Assembly: GCA_002493305.1 (NCBI GenBank)
Contig: DKYJ01000003.1
Span: 1 to 18,450 of the forward strand
From: Clostridiales bacterium UBA7103
Lineage (GTDB): Bacteria > Bacillota > Clostridia > Oscillospirales > Oscillospiraceae
Length of the DNA stretch: 18,450 nucleotides
Direction: 5' to 3'
Part shown: one piece after another, positions 1-5,392 of the stretch
Layout of the letters: each line of letters begins with the position of its first letter
Position numbering within the stretch: position 1 is the first letter of the stretch
Position numbers and translations under genes: made by a program
Notes under the pieces: generated by a model
The model's database searches: none
Seen by the model: only the letters and a program-made list of their open reading frames with translations
What the model was told of the DNA's origin: nothing

Positions 1-18
1 ATATGGAAATTTACTGCA

Positions 19-906
19 TCATACTGTGATGTACCAAAAGCCGGTGAGCTTGTCGACGGTTCCGTTCCTGATATCTTCCTTGGGGTTAAAGTATCCAGTG
101 ACAGTCTCCGGTCGGTTCAGACTCTTCAGCTGTACGTCAAGCATATCTGCGATGATGTTGGCCTGCTCTTCACTCTGGCAGAAGATATATTTCCCATCCG
201 TATACATCTGGTTGTTCTGCCCGACAACGTATCCGGGCAGGAGCTCTGAGATGTCGGGGAGAGCCTCCAGAATAGCCTTAAAGGGGTCGGGGTGTTCCTT
301 GGCCAGGGTTTCAGAGAGGAACCAAGTCACTTTGAAATCGTCCGGGCGGAAAGCTCCAACCGATTTCAGAATGGTATTTACCAGCTTCGCGTGTTTTGAA
401 AAGAGCCATTTGAACACGGAGCCGAAAGCCGACCAGCACAGCGTAAAGGCAAAGCCTATAAAGGCGAGCAAAAGCGCAAAGCCTGTTAATGCGGCCGTCT
501 GCCCCTGATAGTAAGGGAGAATATACGCCTCCATTGACATAATGCAGTAAATATAGATCTTGGGATTGATAAACTGCAGCAGCAGTCCTGACAGAAAGCC
601 CTCGTGGACATGATTTTCTTCCACGCCGTCGCTGCTCCGGAAGGTCTCCCACGCAAGGCAGAGCATATAGGCCGCGCCCAAAATCAACATGGGTATCCTG
701 ATTTTGGGGATAATGCTTGAAAGCATACTGCAAAACGCCGTACACAGCAGCATCACAATAGAAAAGCCCAGACCTATACCGAAATTGAAGGGGAGCGCAC
801 CACGAAAGCCCTTGCGGCTTCCGTTCGACATGGACATGATATTGTTTGGCCCCGGGGTCACCGCCGTAACTACTGCGTATGTAAGAAAAGAAAACCAGCT
901 AAACAT
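19..906 (-). CDS. LysE-family exporter with a replaced, non-membrane C-terminus
   Basis: LysE/RhtB-type exporters are inner-membrane amino-acid efflux proteins of about 200 residues with about six helices. Residues 1-182 here match that fold: an N-terminal helix followed by TPGPNNIMSMSNGS (17-30), helices near 45-65, 70-87 and 140-170, and the family-like QFINPK (111-116). The sequence departs from the family at about residue 183, where the last helix should begin. It continues in frame for about 110 polar residues (GAFRPDDF through a C-terminal TGFWYITV), giving 295 aa in total. The tail looks like a separate small soluble protein of the kind seen in mobile elements, but I cannot name it. 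The start at 906 is chosen because family members begin close to the first helix and GGAAGG lies upstream; an ATG at 927 is an alternative. It is divergent from the XRE-cupin gene, its likely regulator. Export function may be lost. Confidence 0.8.
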   Translation of the reverse strand: MFSWFSFLTYAVVTAVTPGPNNIMSMSNGSRKGFRGALPFNFGIGLGFSIVMLLCTAFCSMLSSIIPKIRIPMLILGAAYMLCLAWETFRSSDGVEENHVHEGFLSGLLLQFINPKIYIYCIMSMEAYILPYYQGQTAALTGFALLLAFIGFAFTLCWSAFGSVFKWLFSKHAKLVNTILKSVGAFRPDDFKVTWFLSETLAKEHPDPFKAILEALPDISELLPGYVVGQNNQMYTDGKYIFCQSEEQANIIADMLDVQLKSLNRPETVTGYFNPKEDIRNGTVDKLTGFWYITV

Positions 907-973
907 ATTTGACAACCGACCTTCCATTTGGTACTATATGAGCGAAAATTCCAGCATATTGTATTTCTTTTAT

Positions 974-1002
974 ATTATAACAACAGTCTAATATATTGTC
1001 AA
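974..1002 (-). promoter_or_regulatory. Consensus SigA promoter for the LysE-family gene
   Basis: On the minus strand, TTGACA (997-1002) and TATAAT (974-979) are separated by exactly 17 bp, a perfect match to the vegetative consensus. The start site would fall near 967, giving a leader of about 60 nt. The -35 box lies only 15 bp from the ribosome binding site of the divergent regulator, so a regulator bound here could control both genes. No clear plus-strand promoter for the regulator was found in the gap. Confidence 0.8.
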
Positions 1003-1029
1003 CAGCGGGTTTTCCGCGGGAGGAAAAAC

Positions 1030-1581
1030 ATGGATGTAACAAATATCGTGGCCGCAAATGTCAAAAAAATCCGCGAGCAGAAAAAGCTGACTCTGGACGC
1101 TGCGGCTGAGCTGACCGGAGTTTCCAGAAGTATGCTGGCTCAAATTGAAAAGGGCGATGTCAACCCCACAATCTCTGTCGTATGGAAGATCGCCAATGGC
1201 TACAAAGTTTCTTTCACCTCTCTGGTCGAGAAAAAGGATAATGAAATCTGCGTTATCCGTCAGGCCGATACTCAGCCCCTGCGCGAGAATGACGAGAACT
1301 ACCTGAATTACCCGGTTTTCCCGTTTGATGAGAAAAAGCTTTTTGAAACATACCGTATTATAATCGAGCCCTCCGGTGAGTTGACCGCTCAGGCACATCT
1401 GAACGGGGCGGAGGAATATTTCACTGTTTTTGCCGGAGAAGTGGAAATCGTGGTCGCAGACGAGAGCTATTTTCTTTCCCGGGGCGATTCTATCCGCTTT
1501 TTCGCAAATGTGCCGCACATTTACCGCAATATCGGGGAAGAGCGTGCGGAGCTGAGCATGTTGATTTACTATCACCGGTAA
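1030..1581 (+). CDS. XRE-family regulator with C-terminal cupin domain
   Basis: This is a 183-aa transcriptional regulator with an N-terminal helix-turn-helix (about residues 7-63; ANVKKIREQKKLTLDAAAEL, then SRSMLAQIEKG as the recognition region) and a C-terminal cupin barrel (about 100-178; the turn GAEEYFTVFAGEVE, then LSRGDSIRFFANVPH). This PuuR-like architecture usually senses a small molecule in the cupin and controls amino-acid or amine metabolism genes. The start at 1030 is supported by GGGAGG at 1018-1023 with 6-nt spacing; the open frame continues upstream to 928 without a better start. It is divergent from the LysE-family exporter, a common regulator-target arrangement. The ligand cannot be told from the sequence. 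Confidence 0.88.
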   Translation: MDVTNIVAANVKKIREQKKLTLDAAAELTGVSRSMLAQIEKGDVNPTISVVWKIANGYKVSFTSLVEKKDNEICVIRQADTQPLRENDENYLNYPVFPFDEKKLFETYRIIIEPSGELTAQAHLNGAEEYFTVFAGEVEIVVADESYFLSRGDSIRFFANVPHIYRNIGEERAELSMLIYYHR

Positions 1582-1609
1582 AAAACTGTTAATTGGAGAC
1601 AATAATCAG

Positions 1610-1656
1610 CGGACATTTATCAAAAAAACACCCCTGAAGATCCTGTCCGGATTTTT
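1610..1656 (+). terminator. Possible weak terminator after the XRE-cupin gene
   Basis: CGGACA (1610-1615) can pair with TGTCCG (1644-1649), followed by a run of five T (1652-1656). The stem is only 6 bp and the loop about 28 nt, so this is a weak candidate. It is the only terminator-like structure between the regulator and the rny promoter. The rest of 1582-1696 shows no gene. Confidence 0.3.
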
Positions 1657-1696
1657 AGACGCCCGACCAAAAATTAAATTTTCTTAAGCAATTCAC

Positions 1697-1725
1697 TTGA
1701 CATAACACCTCAGAGGGGATAAAAT
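1697..1725 (+). promoter_or_regulatory. Strong SigA promoter upstream of the rny leader
   Basis: TTGACA (1697-1702) and TAAAAT (1720-1725) are separated by 17 bp. The start site is predicted near 1732, about 315 nt before the RNase Y start codon. The box quality suggests high basal transcription. Confidence 0.7.
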
Positions 1726-1731
1726 AAAACG

Positions 1732-2048
1732 AATCGCGCCGGGCTGCCATGGGGAGGCTGCCCCGCGCTGTCACCACTCAACTTCGACGGGCGCGTTTTA
1801 TGGCTCGTCTTTTTGAAAACGCAGACGCTGAACAAATCGCCTCGGCGCTGCGTCAGAAGAAACAGACTCCGTTCCCTTTCCGCTTATAGCGAAAGCTGAA
1901 CATCCGTCGGTTCCTTCTTCCTTTCCAAACCGAACCCGCTGACGCTGGGCTTCGGTTTGGCTCGGGGAACTACAAGCGAGATTTACAAAATCAGTAACCC
2001 ACCGCAAGCTTCAAAAATTTACGAAGAATGGAGGTGTGTTTACTTACT
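1732..2048 (+). ncRNA. Long structured leader of rny or independent structured RNA
   Basis: No gene is credible between the promoter and rny, but several stems are visible. CGCGCC (1735-1740) can pair with GGCGCG near 1790. CGTCT and AGACG flank a T-run/A-run stem near 1807-1828. A bulged CTTTC-CGCT/AGCGAAAG hairpin lies at about 1877-1895. The strongest is CCAAACCGAA (1925-1934) with TTCGGTTTGG (1951-1960), extended inward by CCC/GGG. I could not match it to SRP RNA (no GGAAG loop), 6S RNA (no long rod with central bubble), tmRNA or a known riboswitch. It may be a 5' untranslated region that controls RNase Y, or a small RNA processed away from it. A 69-aa minus-strand frame here (1798-2007) looks spurious. 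Confidence 0.45.
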
Positions 2049-3590
2049 ATGTCACCGATTTTATGGATTGTTATTATAGCCGTTACGGCGGTTATTTGCT
2101 TTATTCTCGGCGTCACCTACCGGAAAAAGGTAGGCGAGCGTGAGATCGCCAGTGCTGAGGAAGAAGCCAAGCGTATAATAAATGAATCAATAAAAAGCGC
2201 GGAGAGCAAGAAAAGAGAGGCTCTCCTGGAGGCAAAGGAAGAAATACACAAGAGCCGCTCAGAGCATGAGCGGGAAGTCAGGGAGCGCCGCAGCGAGCTC
2301 CAGAAGCAGGAGCGCCGCCTTCAGCAGAAGGAGGAAAACCTCGACCGCAAGCTGGACGCGGTAGAGAAAAAGAGCGAGACGCTCAACAACAAGATCGCCG
2401 CTGTTGAAGCTCAGCAGCAGGAGATAGCCACGATCAAAAGGGGTCAGCTCGAGATGCTGGAGAAAATCTCCGGCTTCTCCATTGAGGACGCCAAAGCCTA
2501 TCTTATCGCCAATGTTAAGGACGATGTGACCCACGAGATGGCGATGAAGATAAAGGAGATCGAGGCTCAGTACAAGGAAGAAGCCGATGAGCGGGCAAGA
2601 GAGATCATTTCCACCGCCATCCAGCGCTGCGCCGCCGACCACGCCAGTGAGATAACTGTCTCCGTCGTACCCCTCCCCAACGATGAGATGAAGGGCCGCA
2701 TTATCGGCCGTGAAGGGCGCAATATACGCAGCATCGAGACGCTCACTGGCTGCGACCTGATCATTGACGATACTCCAGAGGCCATCACCGTATCCAGCTT
2801 TGACCCTGTCCGCCGCGAGGTGGCAAGGCTCGCGCTGGAAAAGCTCATTCAGGATGGGCGCATACACCCCGCCCGTATCGAGGAAATGGTCGCCAAGGCA
2901 CAGCGCGAGGTCAACGCCACCATCAAGGCCGAGGGCGAGCGCGCCGTGTTCGAGACTAATATCCACGGGCTCAACCCCGAGCTTATAAAGCTGCTGGGCA
3001 GAATGAAATACCGCACCAGCTACGGGCAGAATGTGCTTAACCACTCTATCGAGGTTTCCCATATCGCGGGTCTGCTCGCCTCCGAGCTTGGCGTTGATGT
3101 GAACATCGCAAAGCGCGCGGGTCTGCTCCACGATCTTGGCAAGGCCATTGACCATGAGGTCGAGGGCAGCCACGTGACCATCGGCGTGGACATTGCAAGG
3201 AAGTATAAGGAGTCCGAGGCGATCATTCACTGCATTGAAGCCCACCACGGCGATGTGGAGCCGCACACTGTCGAGGCCTGCCTCGTTCAGGCGGCGGACG
3301 CTATATCCGCCTCCCGTCCCGGCGCCCGCAGGGAAAATATCGAGAACTATGTAAAACGTCTCGAGAAGCTGGAGGAGGTCTCCAAGAGCTTCCCCGGCAT
3401 CGCCAGCTCCTATGCCATTCAGGCCGGGCGCGAGATACGCATCATGGTCAAGCCCGAGGATGTGAGCGAGGACCAGATGGTTCTGCTGGCAAGGGACATC
3501 GCCAAGAAGATAGAGGAAGAACTGACCTACCCCGGCCAGATCAAAGTCCATCTTCTGCGCGAGACCAAGGCTGTGGACTACGCCAAATAA
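2049..3590 (+). CDS. rny: Ribonuclease Y
   Basis: RNase Y is the membrane-anchored endoribonuclease that starts mRNA decay in many Firmicutes. The 513 aa match the family's usual length. Order: one membrane helix (about residues 4-22), a long charged coiled coil (about 30-190), a KH domain with GREGRN (220-225), and an HD domain with the metal/catalytic pair HD at 361-362 (LLHDLGKAIDHE) and later AHHGD and QAADAIS motifs. The start at 2049 gives the typical MSPILW beginning immediately before the helix; GGAGGTG (2030-2036) lies rather far upstream (12 nt). An ATG at 2028 would sit before that site and is unlikely. The gene appears monocistronic: its own promoter and long leader in front, a strong terminator behind. 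Confidence 0.97.
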   Translation: MSPILWIVIIAVTAVICFILGVTYRKKVGEREIASAEEEAKRIINESIKSAESKKREALLEAKEEIHKSRSEHEREVRERRSELQKQERRLQQKEENLDRKLDAVEKKSETLNNKIAAVEAQQQEIATIKRGQLEMLEKISGFSIEDAKAYLIANVKDDVTHEMAMKIKEIEAQYKEEADERAREIISTAIQRCAADHASEITVSVVPLPNDEMKGRIIGREGRNIRSIETLTGCDLIIDDTPEAITVSSFDPVRREVARLALEKLIQDGRIHPARIEEMVAKAQREVNATIKAEGERAVFETNIHGLNPELIKLLGRMKYRTSYGQNVLNHSIEVSHIAGLLASELGVDVNIAKRAGLLHDLGKAIDHEVEGSHVTIGVDIARKYKESEAIIHCIEAHHGDVEPHTVEACLVQAADAISASRPGARRENIENYVKRLEKLEEVSKSFPGIASSYAIQAGREIRIMVKPEDVSEDQMVLLARDIAKKIEEELTYPGQIKVHLLRETKAVDYAK

Positions 3591-3594
3591 TATT

Positions 3595-3635
3595 AAAACT
3601 GCCTTTGCCGAAATCGGCAAAGGCAGTTTTTTAAG
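3595..3635. terminator. Bidirectional terminator between rny and the DUF378 gene
   Basis: A perfect 16-bp stem (3595-3610 with 3615-3630) closes a 4-nt AAAT loop and is followed by a T run. The stem begins with AAAA, so the same hairpin has a U-tract when read from the other strand. It therefore serves both rny and the convergent small gene ending at 3637. Confidence 0.93.
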
Positions 3636-3636
3636 T

Positions 3637-3846
3637 TCATCCCTCGTCGGTGACGGTGTCACTGCGGAAGAGCAGGGAAATGCACCACAGCGCCGCAAGC
3701 CCCACAAGGGTGTAGATAACGCGGCTGACCGTAGCGGTCTGGCCGCCGAAGATCCACGCCACAATGTCAAAGCGGAACAGGCCCACGCTGCCCCAGTTTA
3801 TGCCGCCGATGATGGCCAGCACAAGAGCAATGCGATCCATAATCAT
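3637..3846 (-). CDS. DUF378 family small membrane protein
   Basis: A 69-aa protein with two hydrophobic helices. It opens MIMDRIALVLAIIGGINWGS and continues GLFRFDIVAWIFGG, then TVSRVIYTLVGLAALWC. The GGINWG turn after the first helix and the two-helix layout are typical of DUF378, an uncharacterised family of short membrane proteins common in Firmicutes. The start at 3846 is chosen over longer in-frame starts (up to 3924) because AGGAG lies 9 nt upstream and the family starts at this point. An ATG at 3840 is also possible. The C-terminus is short and acidic (DTVTDEG). Function is unknown; it stands alone, convergent with rny. Confidence 0.88.
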   Translation of the reverse strand: MIMDRIALVLAIIGGINWGSVGLFRFDIVAWIFGGQTATVSRVIYTLVGLAALWCISLLFRSDTVTDEG

Positions 3847-3997
3847 AGATTCAATCTCCTCTCGTTTTTTTAAGCAAGCACTGGATAATTCATCGCTTAC
3901 TTGGGCGGAAAATAATTTTCCCACCGTTGCTTTTCCGCTCTATTTTGCCCGGGCGGAAAGAAATTATACATTCGACAAAAGTAGTGTTTTTTCGCTC

Positions 3998-4026
3998 TTT
4001 ACAAATGGATAAATTTGGACTATCTT
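3998..4026 (+). promoter_or_regulatory. Candidate promoter of an orphan small RNA
   Basis: TTTACA (3998-4003) and TATCTT (4021-4026) are 17 bp apart. The start site would be near 4033, just upstream of two perfect hairpins and with no protein gene following. Confidence 0.45.
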
Positions 4027-4032
4027 ATACTC

Positions 4033-4129
4033 ACAGCTTATCCAATTGGTCTTTCACATGAAAGACCCGGCTCATATCTTTATCCCACAACCCTGTTTAG
4101 CGGACTGAGTTACTCAGTCCGCACTTTTT
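4033..4129 (+). ncRNA. Candidate small RNA of about 95 nt ending in an intrinsic terminator
   Basis: Two perfect hairpins follow the candidate promoter: GGTCTTTC/GAAAGACC (4048-4055 with 4060-4067, loop ACAT), and GCGGACTGAG/CTCAGTCCGC (4100-4109 with 4113-4122, loop TTA) followed by ACTTTTT. The second has the form of an intrinsic terminator, yet no plus-strand protein gene lies upstream; the preceding gene is on the other strand. The simplest reading is a free-standing small RNA with a single-stranded middle (4068-4099). Short frames crossing it have no ribosome binding site or recognisable product. I do not recognise the RNA family. Confidence 0.5.
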
Positions 4130-4143
4130 ATCAAAGAAGCTTC

Positions 4144-4244
4144 AATCCGTTCGCGCAAAGTGGTTTTTCCGAGGTACAGAAGGTGAATTGCCCCGTAGGG
4201 GCAATAGAGGCCATCCTGGGGTGCGCCCCCGGAAAAAACGGATT
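4144..4244. repeat. Palindromic MITE-like element of about 100 bp
   Basis: Nested inverted arms: AATCCGTT (4144-4151) with AACGGATT (4237-4244), TTTTTCCG (4164-4171) with CGGAAAAA (4230-4237), and a central 8-bp hairpin ATTGCCCC/GGGGCAAT (4187-4194 with 4198-4205). The left arm has an extra 12 nt between its two blocks. The unit has the layout of a small non-autonomous palindromic repeat. No target duplication is obvious. It sits at the 3' side of the YwaF-family gene, where no other clear terminator was found. Confidence 0.55.
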
Positions 4245-4289
4245 TTAAATTCCTTTGCCGCTTCCGTGCGGCGAACTCTGCGAGGCTTT

Positions 4290-5027
4290 TTACGGTTTTC
4301 GGTCACGCCCCCTGCTCCTCGGCAGATAGATGACCGCCCAGACTGCGGCGAGCATAGGCAGATATCCAAGAATGTAGCCGGGTCTGCCTAAAAACGAGAA
4401 CAGCTCCAGCGGTGAATTTGGAGCGGGGCAGTTCAAAAACATGAAATTTGTCCCCGCCGCAAGGTTGAAGATATATACCGGGACGGCAATGAGCAGCATA
4501 AGCCCCAGACAGGCGGGCAGCAGCCTGCTTTCCCGGCGGATATCCCCGGCGGCGAGCTGCATTAACACATAGGCGACTATGAGGGCGTGTATGGTGAAAT
4601 TAAACACGCTTATCACGCTCCCCGTAGGGTATGCCGTCCAGTCCGGGAACAATACTGCCGCCAGCGCCCCGGGCATACAAAAGGCCAGCAGAAATTGAGC
4701 GCTGAGCCCGCCCGGACGCAGCGCGTGAAACAGGCAGATATATACCGCTATGCCGCACAGATGCAGCGGCAGCCGCTCCACGCCGTATTCCCCCGCCGCC
4801 ATCAGCAGCGCGGCGCGAAAAAGCGCCAGCGCGGCGTTTCCGCCGGCAATGAGCAGGCGCAGCGTCCTTCTCCGTTTTCCGCCGCCTCGGCGGTAAAAAA
4901 CACAAAAGGCTCCTGTAAAGGCAAAAATGAGCAGCAAATGCAATAGATGCGCCGCGGAAAAATGCTCAAACCCGGCTTCAGAGCCGCCGAAAAGGGGAAA
5001 TATCAAAAATTTTTGCACAAGTTCCAT
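4290..5027 (-). CDS. YwaF-family (TIGR02206) integral membrane protein
   Basis: A 245-aa polytopic membrane protein with about six to seven hydrophobic stretches and a basic C-terminus (RSRGRDRKP). Family-like features are FEHFSAAHLLHLLLIF near the N-terminus, LPLHLCGIAVYICLFHAL in the middle, a conserved FNFTIHALIVAYVL helix, and NSPLELFSFLGRPGYILGYL near the C-terminus. B. subtilis YwaF belongs to this group, whose function is not established. The start at 5027 has no good ribosome binding site. A possible promoter (minus-strand TTGAGC 5067-5072, TAAATA 5043-5048) would give a leader of only about 9 nt, so near-leaderless translation is possible. It is transcribed away from the lysine-riboswitch unit. 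Confidence 0.85.
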   Translation of the reverse strand: MELVQKFLIFPLFGGSEAGFEHFSAAHLLHLLLIFAFTGAFCVFYRRGGGKRRRTLRLLIAGGNAALALFRAALLMAAGEYGVERLPLHLCGIAVYICLFHALRPGGLSAQFLLAFCMPGALAAVLFPDWTAYPTGSVISVFNFTIHALIVAYVLMQLAAGDIRRESRLLPACLGLMLLIAVPVYIFNLAAGTNFMFLNCPAPNSPLELFSFLGRPGYILGYLPMLAAVWAVIYLPRSRGRDRKP

Positions 5028-5087
5028 AACACAATAGAATATTATTTACGCCTTTCTAAATAATATGCTCAAATTTGTCTTTTCCTG

Positions 5088-5115
5088 TTGACATTCACAG
5101 AAAATTCATTATAAT
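5088..5115 (+). promoter_or_regulatory. SigA promoter of the lysine-riboswitch unit
   Basis: Consensus TTGACA (5088-5093) and consensus TATAAT (5110-5115) are separated by 16 bp. The start site is predicted near 5122, about 10 nt before the riboswitch aptamer. Confidence 0.85.
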
Positions 5116-5130
5116 AAGCTCAACTGAACA

Positions 5131-5323
5131 AAGTATGATAGAGGCGCGATGCTCAAGAGTAGCTCCACGAAAGCGGCGGGAACCGCGGGAGTGAAAGGGT
5201 GTATCGCCGAAGGGTTTCCGGCTTCCCGGTCGGTTTCGCCTGGGTCGTCGGATAATATCCGGCGGACTGTCGCCTTGAGTATGCGCTTCGCGCCTGCTCA
5301 GGAGCGGAGAGCTGTCGGGCTTA
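5131..5323 (+). promoter_or_regulatory. Lysine riboswitch (L box) aptamer
   Basis: The core elements of the L box occur in the right order: AGAGGCGCGATGCTCAAGAGTAG-like opening (5140-5162), GTGAAAGGG, ATCGCCGAAGG, CTGGGTCGTCGG, GGCGGACTGTCGCCTTGAG, and the closing GGAGAGCTGTC (to 5316). The P1 helix can form between GATAG (5137-5141) and CTGTC (5312-5316). In this family, bound lysine stabilises P1 and favours the downstream terminator, switching the gene off when lysine is plentiful. The next gene is an NhaC-family transporter, so that transporter is best read as lysine-responsive. Confidence 0.93.
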
Positions 5324-5337
5324 TATGTTTTATATGG

Positions 5338-5375
5338 TCATGAACAGTATCTGCTCTGTTCATGATTTTTCTTTT
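5338..5375 (+). terminator. Riboswitch-controlled terminator
   Basis: TCATGAACAG (5338-5347) pairs perfectly with CTGTTCATGA (5356-5365), followed by TTTTT (5366-5370) and more T. It lies between the aptamer and the ribosome binding site at 5380-5384, the usual place for a transcription-attenuating expression platform. Confidence 0.9.
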
Positions 5376-5392
5376 ATTTGGAGGGTCACAAA

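Noticed and set aside
1798..2007. 69-aa open frame on the minus strand in the rny leader
   Set aside because: It has no ribosome binding site, is composed of hairpin arms read backwards, and resembles the spurious frames often called over structured RNA or repeats.
1732..2048. SRP RNA, 6S RNA, tmRNA or T-box in the rny leader
   Set aside because: There is no GGAAG-type SRP tip loop, no long rod with central bubble, no tag-peptide frame or tRNA-like ends, and no T-box sequence; the identity was left open.
2259..3770. 503-aa open frame on the minus strand
   Set aside because: It is a shadow of rny, crosses the rny terminator and overlaps the DUF378 gene; no family motif.
4015..4391. Short plus-strand frames over the small RNA and palindromic element
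   Set aside because: They have no ribosome binding sites, run through perfect hairpins, overlap the 3' end of the YwaF-family gene, and show no recognisable protein features.
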